The notes under the pieces: model-generated
Told to the model about the DNA's origin: nothing
The model's input: only the letters and a program-made list of their open reading frames with translations
Database searches by the model: none
Translations under genes and position numbers: made by a program
Assembly: GCF_022414575.1 (NCBI RefSeq)
Contig: NZ_JADWYQ010000019.1
Span: 1 to 64,000 of the forward strand
Length of the DNA stretch: 64,000 bases
Direction of reading: 5' to 3'
Origin: Streptomyces sp. MUM 178J
GTDB taxonomy: Bacteria > Actinomycetota > Actinomycetes > Streptomycetales > Streptomycetaceae
Shown: positions 1-8,228 of the stretch, one piece after another
How the letters are laid out: each line of letters begins with the position of its first letter
How positions within the stretch are numbered: position 1 is the stretch's first letter

Positions 1-140
1 GAGCCGGCCGAGAGGCCGGACTCGGCGGTGATGTCGGCGATCGAAGTCCGCTCCAGCCCGTTGCGGCTGAAACAACGGACGGCGGCCTCGGCGATCTGAG
101 TACGCCGGAGTTCCTTGCGCGCGTCGGTGAGCCGAGGCAC
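1..140 (-). CDS. TetR-family regulator, N-terminal fragment cut by window edge
   Basis: The reverse strand from about 140 reads a typical TetR start: basic N-terminus, then RTQIAEAAVRCFSRNGLERT followed by SIADITAESGLSAGS, which is helix 1 and the beginning of the helix-turn-helix. The rest of the gene lies left of the window, so the ligand domain and target are unknown. Two GTG codons (138-140 and 141-143) lie just after GGGAGGT (144-150); the inner GTG is the better spaced. Two palindromes of the same sequence type lie immediately upstream (150-203), which fits autoregulation. The family is clear from the HTH; the function is not. Confidence 0.75.
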   Translation of the reverse strand, partial: MPRLTDARKELRRTQIAEAAVRCFSRNGLERTSIADITAESGLSAG

Positions 141-149
141 CACACCTCC

Positions 150-203
150 CACAAAAAGAATCGCTGTTCTTCTTGTGGAGGACACTAGCAGAATCGTCGT
201 TCT
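150..203. promoter_or_regulatory. Pair of palindromic operators upstream of the TetR gene
   Basis: Two near-identical palindromes, AGAATCGCTGTTCT (157-170) and AGAATCGTCGTTCT (190-203), lie 33 bp apart, about three helical turns, so both face the same side of the DNA. The first sits inside a longer imperfect dyad (150-177) with CACAA/TTGTG ends. They start 7-10 bp upstream of the TetR start codon, so they are the likely operators of that regulator. From 204 to the ArsR stop at 547 I see no gene on either strand; the open frames there are antisense or GC-frame artefacts. Confidence 0.65.
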
Positions 204-546
204 GTATGCGTCCGGCCGGTTCACCCTCCAGCCAGAGTGCGGTGAGCACCGTCGACTCGGCGGCCGTCCGCTTCTGCCCGGCCAGCGGCTTGGCACGGGG
301 GACGTCTCGACGGACAGACGACTTTCCCGGGAGGGGCGACGCAGCCGCCGTGTCGCCCCGGAGGATTCTTTTCTGCGCCGCCCTCCGGTCGGCGTTCCCG
401 GCGCCGGAACGGTGGACGGAGAGGGTGGGGCGGACGTCGGGTTCGCCTCCCCGAACGGTGCTCGGCCCGGCTGCCCCCTCCGAGGCGGCTTCGAGCCGTG
501 GTGGCGGTCATGACCACCGAAACGGCAGCGTCATGGCCGCGTCCGG

Positions 547-918
547 TCACGTGGGCCGTTCGGCGCCGCCCGAAGCCAGGCTCGGCTGGACCTCCGCCTG
601 CCGGAGCTCGGCCAGCAGCTCGGTCTGCCCGGCCAGCAGGTCCGTGAGGATCAGACGAGCGGCGCGCAGGAGTTCGGCGACATCACCCCCGGCCAGGGCA
701 TAGCTCACCGTCGAGCCCTCACGGATGGACACCACGATCCCGGATCGACGCAGCACGGCCAACTGCTGGGAAAGACTGGAGGGTTCGATCTCGATGTCGT
801 CCAGCAGGTCGCGCACGGGGACGGGCCCGTTCTGCAGTAGCTCCAGGACCCGAATGCGCACGGGGTGTCCGAGCATGCGAAAAAACTCGGCCTTGGCCTG
901 GTAGAGGGGCACCTGCAT
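547..918 (-). CDS. ArsR/SmtB-family winged-helix repressor
   Basis: The 123-residue protein begins MQVPLYQAKAEFFRMLGHP and carries the ArsR fold throughout: LGHPVRIRVLELLQ in helix 1-2, DLLDDIEIEPSSLSQQLAVL as the recognition helix and a wing at SIREGSTVSYALA. There are no cysteines and no CxC metal site, so classic thiol-based arsenic or cadmium sensing is unlikely; it may respond to another ligand or a partner protein. The ATG at 918 is chosen because GGGAGCGAG lies just upstream and the family consensus begins there; an in-frame extension to 1032 has no family similarity. There is no adjacent transporter, so the target is unknown. Confidence 0.85.
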   Translation of the reverse strand: MQVPLYQAKAEFFRMLGHPVRIRVLELLQNGPVPVRDLLDDIEIEPSSLSQQLAVLRRSGIVVSIREGSTVSYALAGGDVAELLRAARLILTDLLAGQTELLAELRQAEVQPSLASGGAERPT

Positions 919-1117
919 GGTGGATTGCTCGCTCCCTGCCGCGTTTGACGGGCTGTGTCCTGCGCGGCGACCGGTGACGGCTGCCGCGAACGGCGTCCTG
1001 CACCTCGATCCTTCCTGGTCCGGGCCCCGCACACCCAGAAGTTTGGCCTGATCTGGATGTGGCTACATGAAGAAATCTTCAACTCATGGGCATGTGAAGC
1101 CCGGACGGAAGCGCCGT

Positions 1118-1492
1118 CTAGATCTCGAGTTCGGCCTCGATGCGCTTGAGCTGATGGCGGGCCATCGCCAGATTGGACTTCGCCTTGTCGAGCACGAGGT
1201 AGAGGAAGAGACCGTTGCCGCCGCGCCCCGTCAGCAGCCGGATGAGGTGGTATTGACTGCCGAGCGTGATCAGCATGTCCTCGATGTCATCCTTGAGGCC
1301 AAGGTGGTCCATGGTGCGCGTCTTGGCGCGGATCACGTCGGTGTTGCCGGCGGAGGCGACGGACAGGTCGAGGTTCTTGTCGCCTCCCAAGGTGCCCAGT
1401 GCCATGCCGCTCGTGTAGTCGACCAAGGCGACCCCCATGGCGCCCTCGACCGAGGTCAGCGCTTCCTTGAGCGAGATCTCCACGTTTGCCAT
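1118..1492 (-). CDS. Roadblock/LC7-domain protein (stand-alone)
   Basis: This 124-residue protein is a single roadblock/LC7 domain: MANVEISLKEALTSVEGAMG, a central DYTSGMALGTLG strand pair and a C-terminal helix (DKAKSNLAMARHQLKRIEAE). Such proteins are regulatory partners of small Ras-like GTPases. The conservon roadblock gene at 12.8-13.2 kb is a second, distinct copy. Unlike that one, this gene has no neighbouring GTPase, kinase or DUF742 gene, so it is an orphan. The start at 1492 has GGGAGCAC about 8 nt upstream. Partner and role are unknown. Confidence 0.85.
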   Translation of the reverse strand: MANVEISLKEALTSVEGAMGVALVDYTSGMALGTLGGDKNLDLSVASAGNTDVIRAKTRTMDHLGLKDDIEDMLITLGSQYHLIRLLTGRGGNGLFLYLVLDKAKSNLAMARHQLKRIEAELEI

Positions 1493-1738
1493 ATCGCGTG
1501 TGCTCCCTGTCGTTCCTGCCCGAGGCGGTCGGCCTCAGGTCGTGTCTGGGACCTTACGCACTGTGTCCGGCGGGGAGTTGAGTTGTTCCAGGGTCGATTG
1601 AGGAGTATCGGAAGAACGCATAACTTGAGCGTTGTTGATCGCCGGTGAGCGGCATATGACAATCCCATGGAAACGTGGAGGACTTCCTTATGCGGCTTGA
1701 GCCTCCTGATGCCAGCGGGACCGCGCTTCGGTGACGGT

Positions 1739-1945
1739 TCACTCGAACTCCACCGGAGCCAGTCCGCCGGCCGCGCTGTGCCTGCGGCGCGTGTTGAAGA
1801 AGTCCGCGATCCAGGTCGCAATCCTCAGACGGGCCTCGGCGTGGCGGCGAACCAGTGCCGGTGGATGTACGCGACCTTGAGCACGCTGTTGAACGACTCC
1901 GCCGCCGCGCCGTCCAGGGCCGATCCCATGGATCTGGACGGTCCG
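1739..1945 (-). pseudogene. Decayed C-terminal end of an IS3-family transposase (OrfB)
   Basis: Two reverse frames together spell the end of an IS3-type integrase core. One frame (about 1945 to 1830) reads SMGSALDGAAAESFNSVLK then VAYIHRH; the other (about 1860 to 1739) reads RLRIATWIADFFNTRRRH then SAAGGLAPVEFE and a stop. The break is a one-base frameshift around 1835-1850, and the segment between SMG and DGAAAES is also shortened. No upstream catalytic DDE half, OrfA or terminal inverted repeats are visible, so this is an immobile remnant of about 200 bp. It shows that an insertion sequence once sat beside the tRNA-Pro locus. Confidence 0.75.
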
Positions 1946-2093
1946 GCGCCAGACCGCCCCGGCTCCCGGCGGCCTCGCCGACAAGAGGACAATGGGTGAG
2001 CGGGCCCGCCAGGTCCCGATCGCCGAAGAGATCCGCCCCTCGCCGCACGGCGGTCCTGCCTGCCGGTCCCCAACTGGTCCCCAAAAATGATCA

Positions 2094-2128
2094 AGAGGCC
2101 GCTTCAGATCACTCTGAAACGGCCCCTG
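2094..2128 (-). terminator. Rho-independent terminator of tRNA-Pro copy 1
   Basis: On the reverse strand a long stem (arms about 2113-2127 and 2095-2108, loop GTGA) is followed by a T-rich run over about 2080-2092. It lies just downstream of the tRNA. Confidence 0.7.
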
Positions 2129-2147
2129 ACCTGTGACTTTCACAAGT

Positions 2148-2220
<73 letters not shown>

Positions 2221-2362
2221 ATGCCCGCCTCTCCCGGTGCTTCCCGGCCCCGGCGTGCGAGAGGAACATTACCTCACTCCCCGTGCCCGGATCACATCGG
2301 GCCCCAAGGGTCGAGAGTGCCTCGAGTGGCCTCGCGGAGGTCCGCGGGTCGAGAATCGACGG

Positions 2363-2899
2363 ATGGATGGAGGACGAGGCGAACGGTCGCGGGACCGCGA
2401 CGACGAGGGGCGCGCCCGCAGCGCGCGGCCACGCGACGGTCTGGGCCGCCCGCTTCCCTATGGGGCGGCGGGGGTGGAGCGGCAGCCCGAGGGGGTGGTG
2501 CGCTCCCCCGACGAGACGGTGGCGGAGGCGCAGCGGCTGCTGGACGCGGGCATGCCGTTCCATGCGCACGAGGTGTTCGAGGACGCGTGGAAGTCGGGCC
2601 CGGCGTCCGAGGCGGAGCTGTGGCGCGGGCTCGCCCAGCTGGCGGTGGGACTGACGCATGGGGCGCGGGGCAATGCGAAGGGCGGCGCCCGGCTGCTGCT
2701 GCGGGGTGCGAACCGCATCCGCGAGCACACGGAGCTGACCGGCGAGGCCCGTCCGTACGGCATCGACGTGCCCGGACTGACGCTCTGGGCCCGGCACTTG
2801 GCGGCCCGGCTGGAGGAGGAGCCGGAGCATGCGGTGGACGCGGCGGCCGTCTCGCCCCTGCTGCGCTCCGGGCCCGGTCGGCAGCCGGCGGCCCGCTAG
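2363..2899 (+). CDS. DUF309 family protein
   Basis: The 178-residue product carries the DUF309 signature in its second half: GMPFHAHEVFEDAWKSG, then a helical LWRGLAQLAVGLTHGARGN and KGGARLLLRGANRI. The family is a small all-helical protein of unknown biochemical role with conserved His and Glu in a HxHExxE pattern that could bind metal. The first 45 residues are Arg/Asp-rich and probably disordered. The start is set at the ATG at 2363 because upstream frame continues through the tRNA gene and cannot be protein. The gene runs convergently into lutC and their stop codons overlap by 4 bp (2896-2899). Confidence 0.8.
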   Translation: MDGGRGERSRDRDDEGRARSARPRDGLGRPLPYGAAGVERQPEGVVRSPDETVAEAQRLLDAGMPFHAHEVFEDAWKSGPASEAELWRGLAQLAVGLTHGARGNAKGGARLLLRGANRIREHTELTGEARPYGIDVPGLTLWARHLAARLEEEPEHAVDAAAVSPLLRSGPGRQPAAR

Positions 2900-3570
2900 C
2901 GTTGCGCCCCCGTGAGCAGGACGGCCTCCAGCCGGCGCGGGCCGTGGACGCCCTCCACCCGGTCCAGCTCGATGTCGCTGGTGGCGGAGGGTCCGGAGAT
3001 CCAGGTCAGAGGGCGGGCCGGGTCGAGGAGGGGCAGGGCCTGCGGCACGGACGCGACGATCTGACCGGGAGCGCGCACCACGCAGATATGCAGGTCCGGG
3101 ATGAGGCTGAGGGCGCGTCTGCCCTGGCCGGGTCCGCCGTCCAGCACGATCGTGCCGGTCTCGGCGATCGCCAGCGCGCAGCCGGTGACAACGGCGTCCG
3201 TCTCATCGAGCCGACGGGTGGTCAGCGGCTCTTCGTCGGTGCGCCGCTCGGCGTCGGCGTCGCCGAGCCAGTGGTCCGGCAGCCCGTCGGGCACGGCGAC
3301 GCTGCGTGCGCCGTGGTCGGCCAGCAGCCGGGCGATCAGTGCGGGGAGCCCGGGCCCATCCGTGCGGTGGACGACGGCCCGGTAGTCCGCGAGGTTGGCG
3401 TGCAGCAGGTCTGCCAGGTCGGCGGGGTCTCCGGGGGCATGGCTCGCGAGGTGGTCGCGGGCCGGTTCGGGGGCCTCGGGGGCGCCGGCGACCGCGGCGC
3501 GTACGCGGGCGAGGATGCGGCCGCGGGATGACTGAGGCGTGTGGCATGCGCGGGGTTCGGGGGGCGTCAT
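2896..3570 (-). CDS. lutC: LutC/YkgG-type lactate-utilisation protein
   Basis: The 224-residue product is the third subunit of the LutABC L-lactate oxidation system, which converts lactate to pyruvate independently of classical lactate dehydrogenase. Its C-terminal half carries the LUD-domain pattern: GCALAIAETGTIVLDGG, LIPDLHICVV and TWISGPSATSDIELDRVEGV. The first 45 residues are less conserved. The ATG at 3570 overlaps the lutB stop in an ATGA (3567-3570), so translation is coupled. It is the last gene of lutA-lutB-lutC and ends convergently against the DUF309 gene. Confidence 0.92.
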   Translation of the reverse strand: MTPPEPRACHTPQSSRGRILARVRAAVAGAPEAPEPARDHLASHAPGDPADLADLLHANLADYRAVVHRTDGPGLPALIARLLADHGARSVAVPDGLPDHWLGDADAERRTDEEPLTTRRLDETDAVVTGCALAIAETGTIVLDGGPGQGRRALSLIPDLHICVVRAPGQIVASVPQALPLLDPARPLTWISGPSATSDIELDRVEGVHGPRRLEAVLLTGAQR

Positions 3571-5030
3571 GTGCGGTTCTTCCTCCACCAGTCGCGGAAC
3601 GGCTCGGGGGGCAGTTCGGGCAGCTCGCGCTCCGCGGTCCACGCTCCGGCGCCGGGCGGCCTGTTCGGGAGCAGCGCCCGAGTCCGGGAGGCGGTGCGCT
3701 CGACGGCGGCCAGGGCGCCGGGGTGGTCGAGCAGCCATCCGGCCGCTTTCACGGCGGCTTTCTCCAGCCGGCGCCCCGCGCCGCCGCGGTCCGCGACCCG
3801 CTCCCGCAGATGGACCAGCACCTCGGGGATGTCGATGGCGACGGGGCACACCTCGAAGCAGGCCCCGCAGAGCGAGGAGGCGTACGGCAGCGAGGCGTCG
3901 ATGTCGCTTCCGATGCCGCGGAGCTGGGGGCTGAGGATCGCCCCGATGGGGCCCGGGTAGACGGAGCCGTAGGCATGGCCCCCGGCCCGCTCGTACACGG
4001 GGCACACGTTCAGACAGGCCGAGCAGCGGATGCAGCGCAGCGCCTGCCGCCCGACGTCGTCGGCGAGCACCCCGGTGCGGCCGTTGTCGAGGAGGACGAG
4101 GTGGAAGGTCCGCGGGCCGTCGCCGTCCCGGGCCCGTGCTGCGGCGGTCCCCGTCCACATCGAGGTGTACGGGTTCATCCGCTCGGCGGTCGAGGAGCGC
4201 GGCAGGGTCTGCAGGAAGACCTCCAGGTCGCGCCAGGTGGGAACGGTCTTCTCGATGCCGACGACGGAGATCAGGGTCTCGGGGAGGGTCAGGCACATCC
4301 GGCCGTTGCCCTCGGACTCGACGACCACGAGCGTTCCGGTCTCGGCGACCATGAAGTTGGCCCCGGAGACGGCGACTCTCGCACGCAGGAATTTCTCCCG
4401 CAGATGCAGCCGGGCCGCCTCGGCGAGCTCTCGGGGGTCGTCGCCGAGGCCCTCCGGGGCGGGGCGGCCCCACCGGCCCATCCGGTCCGCGAAGATGTCG
4501 CGGATCTCGCCGCGGTTGCGGTGGATGGCGGGCACGAGGATATGGGAGGGCCGGTCGTCGCCAAGTTGCACGATGAGTTCGGCGAGGTCGGTCTCGTAGG
4601 CGGCGATTCCCTCGGCACGGAGCGCCTCGTTGAGGCCGATCTCCTGGGTGGCCATCGATTTGACCTTGACGACCTCGCGTTCGCCGGTCTGCTTGACGAG
4701 GGCGGTGACGATGCGGTTGGCCTCGGCGGCGTCCTCGGCCCAGTGGACGGCGCCGCCTGCCCCGGTGACCGCTTCCTCCAGCTGCTCCAGGTAGCGGTCG
4801 AGGTGGCGCAGTGTGTGGTCCTTGATGCGCTTCCCGGCTTCCCGGAGCCGGTCCCAGTCGTCGAGTTCCGCGACGGCCCCGGCGCGTTTCTCGCGGATGG
4901 TGTGGGTGGCGTGGCGGAGGTTGGCGCGCAGTGTGCGGTCGTGCACGGCCTCGGCGGCGGCCCGGGGGAAGGACGGCATGCCGAGGTGCACGGGGGCGGC
5001 GCCGTGGGCGGGTGTGGTGGATCGTCTCAT
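3567..5030 (-). CDS. lutB: LutB iron-sulfur lactate-utilisation protein
   Basis: This 487-residue protein is the large iron-sulfur subunit of LutABC. The N-terminal LUD domain (about 70-310) contains SGANFMVAETGTLVVVE. The ferredoxin part has CIRCSACLNVC (Cys 333, 336, 339, 343) and CGACFEVC (Cys 388, 391, 395), the expected cluster ligands for electron transfer. The C-terminus ends in the typical PFRDWW. Both ends overlap neighbours by ATGA (lutA stop at 5027-5030, lutC start at 3567-3570). It probably passes electrons from lactate oxidation to the respiratory chain in concert with LutA and LutC. Confidence 0.93.
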   Translation of the reverse strand: MRRSTTPAHGAAPVHLGMPSFPRAAAEAVHDRTLRANLRHATHTIREKRAGAVAELDDWDRLREAGKRIKDHTLRHLDRYLEQLEEAVTGAGGAVHWAEDAAEANRIVTALVKQTGEREVVKVKSMATQEIGLNEALRAEGIAAYETDLAELIVQLGDDRPSHILVPAIHRNRGEIRDIFADRMGRWGRPAPEGLGDDPRELAEAARLHLREKFLRARVAVSGANFMVAETGTLVVVESEGNGRMCLTLPETLISVVGIEKTVPTWRDLEVFLQTLPRSSTAERMNPYTSMWTGTAAARARDGDGPRTFHLVLLDNGRTGVLADDVGRQALRCIRCSACLNVCPVYERAGGHAYGSVYPGPIGAILSPQLRGIGSDIDASLPYASSLCGACFEVCPVAIDIPEVLVHLRERVADRGGAGRRLEKAAVKAAGWLLDHPGALAAVERTASRTRALLPNRPPGAGAWTAERELPELPPEPFRDWWRKNRT

Positions 5031-5746
5031 GGACGGGGCTTCTCCTCCGTGCTGTTGAGGATCTCCGCGATGTGCAGTGTGCGCAGCGGCGCGTCCTGGC
5101 GGCGCAGCAGCCCGCCGAGGTGCATCAGACAGGAGTTGTCCGCCCCGCACAGCACCTGCGCGCCGGTGGCCAGGGCGCTCGCCGTCTTGTCCCGGCCCAT
5201 GGCCGTCGAGACCTGCGGGTTCTTCACGGCGAAGGTGCCGCCGAAGCCGCAGCACTCGTCCGCGCCGGGCAGTTCGACGAGTTCCAGCCCCTTGACCGCG
5301 GTGAGCAGTCGATGCGCCCGGTCTCCCAGGCCAAGCAGGCGTGCGCCGTGGCAGGAGGGGTGGTAGGTGACTCTGTGGGGGAAGCAGGCCCCGACGTCGA
5401 CCACTCCCAGGACGTCGACCAGGAACTCCGTCAGCTCGTAGGTGCGCGTGGCCAGTTCCGCTCCCGCCGCCCCGGCCAGCTCCGGATAGTGCCTCCGCAC
5501 CATGGCGGCGCACGACCCGGAGGGGGTCACCACATGGGTGTACCCCTGGAAGGCGTGCAGGGTGCGCCGTACGAGGGGCAGCGTCTCGCGCCGGTATCCG
5601 GTGTTGAAGGCGGGCTGTCCGCAGCAGGTCTGCCCGGCGGGGAAGTCCACCGTCACACCCAGCCGTTCCAGCAGCTCGACGGTCGCGATGCCCGTGGCGG
5701 GATACACCGCGTCGTTGACGCAGGTGACGAAGAGAGCGACACGCAT
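5027..5746 (-). CDS. lutA: LutA cysteine-rich (CCG-domain) lactate-utilisation protein
   Basis: The 239-residue protein begins MRVALFVTCVNDAVYPATG and holds two cysteine-rich CCG repeats, GQTCCGQPAFNTG in the first half and DECCGFGGTFAVKN in the second, plus VTYHPSCHGARLLG. These are the heterodisulfide-reductase-type cluster ligands of LutA/YkgE. The start at 5746 matches the family N-terminus. It is the first gene of lutABC. The 143-bp gap to the P450 stop contains GC-rich direct repeats (GCGGCCATCG near 5829 and 5865) but no recognisable operator. No GntR-type lutR regulator is visible in the window. Confidence 0.93.
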   Translation of the reverse strand: MRVALFVTCVNDAVYPATGIATVELLERLGVTVDFPAGQTCCGQPAFNTGYRRETLPLVRRTLHAFQGYTHVVTPSGSCAAMVRRHYPELAGAAGAELATRTYELTEFLVDVLGVVDVGACFPHRVTYHPSCHGARLLGLGDRAHRLLTAVKGLELVELPGADECCGFGGTFAVKNPQVSTAMGRDKTASALATGAQVLCGADNSCLMHLGGLLRRQDAPLRTLHIAEILNSTEEKPRP

Positions 5747-5889
5747 GGCCCGGAGGATATGCCTCCGTGCCGCCCCGCCTGGGCCACCACCCCGCCGGGT
5801 CGGGCGTCCTGAGCCGCGGCCGGCCCGCCGCGGCCATCGGTCCCGAGGGCCGGCCGGCCCCGCGGCGGCCATCGTCCTGAGCGGGCGGC

Positions 5890-7116
5890 TCACCAGGTGA
5901 GGTGGAGCTCCTCCGGAGACCGGTGGATCAGCGTGGGCCGCATGACCGGCAGCGGGCGTTCGGCGTCCAGCCGCAGTCCGGGCAGGCGGCGGGCGAGCAG
6001 CGCGAGCGTCAGCCTCAGCTGCTCGCGGGCGAGCTGTGCGCCGGGGCAGCCGTGGGCGCCGTGGCCGAAGGCCAGATGGCGGCGGGAGAGGGGGCGTGTG
6101 ACGTCGAAGCGGTCCGGCCGCTCATGGCGGCGTTCGTCGCGGTTGGCGGAGCCGTAGGAGACGAAGAGCGTGGCCCCGGCCGGCAGTTCGGTTCCCGCGA
6201 GGGTCACCGGCCGGGTGGTGGTCCTGCGGAATCCCTGGACGGGGCTGTCATGGCGGGCCGCTTCCTCCACTGCTGCGGGAATGAGCCCGGGGTCGTCGCA
6301 TATCGCCTCCCACTGGGCGCGGTCGCGCAGCAGGTTGAGGACGGCGGAGCCGATCAGCGCGGTGGTGGTCAGATGACCGGCGATCAGGAAGTTTTGGAGG
6401 TTGGAGACCAGCTCATGGCGTTGGTCGAGGGTGAGTTCGCCCTCGTCCGGCGCGTACGCGGCCACCATCATGGAGCACAGGTCGTCGCGTGGGTTCTCGC
6501 GCCGTGCGCGCATATAGCCGTCGAGCATCAGCTGCAGGGCGACGACGTCATGGGCGCAGCGGAGCTGTTCGCCGGCGTCCAGCGGGCGGAACAGCAGCTG
6601 TTCCGCCCGGTGGCCGCCGTGCACCGCGGCGGGCACATCCACGGGGTCGAGCCCGACGAGCCGTCCGATCACCTGGCCGGGCAGCTGCCGTGCGTACGCC
6701 TGCATCAGCTCCACGCGCCCCTGTGCGGCGAAGGCTTCGACCAGCGCTTCGGCCCGTTCGGCCGCGTAGGGCACGAGGTCCGCGACCCGTGCGGCCGTCA
6801 GGGCGCTGTTCAGCGGGGCCCGGTGGCGTTGGTGGGCCGCGCCGTCGGTGGACACGACGGTGGGGCGTTTGCCGAATCCCTGGGCGAGGACCTCCAGCGC
6901 GGCCGGCGAGGGAAAGGCGTCGGGCAGCAGAGCGTGCGCCGAGGAGAACTCGTCGGGCCTGCGCAGCACCTCCCGTACGTCGGCGTCGCGGGAGACCAGC
7001 CAGGCCTGGAGCTCGGGCACATAGGTGAGGCCTTCGGCGTCACGGGCCTGTGCGTAGTGCGGATACGGGTCGCGCTGCAGCGCGTCCAGCCTGGTCTGGT
7101 CTCTTCTCGTCGTCAC
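5890..7116 (-). CDS. Cytochrome P450 with atypical I-helix
   Basis: The 408-residue soluble P450 has the heme loop FGHGAHGCPGA with axial Cys357, and the K-helix ExxR at E285-AA-R288. The I-helix reads FLIAGHLTTTALIG (about 243-256): the acidic residue that normally precedes Thr (AGxE/DT) is Leu249. That residue usually shapes the proton relay for oxygen activation, so this enzyme may use a modified relay or a peroxide shunt. Length and Class I layout fit actinobacterial CYPs that need separate ferredoxin and reductase; none is adjacent. The GTG start at 7116 follows GGGAGGCG. The substrate cannot be inferred from the neighbours. Confidence 0.92.
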   Translation of the reverse strand: MTTRRDQTRLDALQRDPYPHYAQARDAEGLTYVPELQAWLVSRDADVREVLRRPDEFSSAHALLPDAFPSPAALEVLAQGFGKRPTVVSTDGAAHQRHRAPLNSALTAARVADLVPYAAERAEALVEAFAAQGRVELMQAYARQLPGQVIGRLVGLDPVDVPAAVHGGHRAEQLLFRPLDAGEQLRCAHDVVALQLMLDGYMRARRENPRDDLCSMMVAAYAPDEGELTLDQRHELVSNLQNFLIAGHLTTTALIGSAVLNLLRDRAQWEAICDDPGLIPAAVEEAARHDSPVQGFRRTTTRPVTLAGTELPAGATLFVSYGSANRDERRHERPDRFDVTRPLSRRHLAFGHGAHGCPGAQLAREQLRLTLALLARRLPGLRLDAERPLPVMRPTLIHRSPEELHLTW

Positions 7117-7362
7117 GCAGTTCGCCTCCCGGTCGCTGTTCTGGTACGGCCGTGCCCTGGCAAGCGAACATCACAGTACGGGAGTTCGGAGCACACGAGT
7201 CCACAGAACACGCCCGGGACACGGAGTCGGGTCGCCCGGCGTCTCAGCCTGCCGCGGGTGTGCGTGCGAAGTGGCGCGCGCTGGGTGTCACGGCCGCCGC
7301 GGCGGGCCCGAGGAAGCAGATCGGGAGAAAGCCGCGTCCCGGAGCCCGTGCGCGGCGCGGGC

Positions 7363-8061
7363 TCAGACGCCGACGCCGACCAGCGCCCCCGGGGCGGCGG
7401 CCGGGGCGTCCTCCGCGGGCGCCTCAGCGGTGGAAGCCGCGGGACCCTCGGCGTCGTACAGCAGGTCCATCAGCATCGCGCGGGCCCGCGCCACCCGTGA
7501 GCGCACGGTGCCGACGGGGCAGCGGCACACCCGGGCGGCCTCCGCGTACGGCAGCCCGAGGAGCTGGGTGAGGACGAAGGCGTCGCGCCGCTCGGCCGGC
7601 AGCAGGGCGAGCAGTTCCAGCAGAGCGACGCCGTCCTCGAAGCCGGGCAGCCCGCGCGGCTGGGCGCGTTCGGCGGCGGACTGCCAGTCGTCCGCCCCGG
7701 CGAGCCGGGGCCGGGCGGCCGCGCGGCGCAGGCTGTCGACCACCGTGCGGCGCGCGATCGACAGCAGCCACGTCCGGGCGGAGGAGCGGCCTTCGAAGCG
7801 GTGCAGGCTGCCGAGGGCCCGCACGAAGGTGTCCTGGGTCAGGTCGTCGGCCGACTGGCGGTCCGCGCTGAGCGCGGCGACGTAGCGCCAGACGTCGCGG
7901 TGCAGCGCACGGACGAAGTGCTCCACCGCCTCGGGGTCGCCGCCGCGGGCCTTGAGCGCCCAGCCGGTCACGGCCGCGTCGCGCGGGGCGGGCACACCGG
8001 CCGGGGCACGGTGTGCGGAGATGTCGTCGGGGTCGGTCGAGCAGGGCAGGGCAGTGGTCAT
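7363..8061 (-). CDS. ECF-type RNA polymerase sigma factor
   Basis: The 232-residue protein has sigma region 2 (ALHRDVWRYVAAL, SADDLTQDTFVRAL, SSARTWLLSIARRTVVDSL) and region 4 (LLPAERRDAFVLTQLLGLPY then a PVGTVRSRVARAR recognition helix). There is no region 3 or SnoaL extension; the C-terminal 30 residues are Ala/Pro-rich. It should direct polymerase to an alternative promoter set. The ATG at 8061 has an AGGGAC element 9-10 nt upstream. It follows a membrane protein gene on the same strand after 167 bp, and that protein is the natural candidate to regulate it. Confidence 0.9.
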   Translation of the reverse strand: MTTALPCSTDPDDISAHRAPAGVPAPRDAAVTGWALKARGGDPEAVEHFVRALHRDVWRYVAALSADRQSADDLTQDTFVRALGSLHRFEGRSSARTWLLSIARRTVVDSLRRAAARPRLAGADDWQSAAERAQPRGLPGFEDGVALLELLALLPAERRDAFVLTQLLGLPYAEAARVCRCPVGTVRSRVARARAMLMDLLYDAEGPAASTAEAPAEDAPAAAPGALVGVGV

Positions 8062-8228
8062 CGCCTGATGTCCCTCGTGGTAGGTCCTCGGGATTCCGTC
8101 CCCGTCCCGGACGGGGACGGGCCGGTACGTCACAGCGGCCCCGCGCGATCGGCGGGGCCGGATGCCCGAGGGCGCACGGCGGCGGCCGCACACGCGTCGG
8201 GGCTCCGGCTGTCGGCGCTCGACAGCGG

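Noticed and set aside
173..703. Open frames between the TetR fragment and the ArsR gene
   Set aside because: They overlap ArsR on the other strand or lack start signals and recognisable domains.
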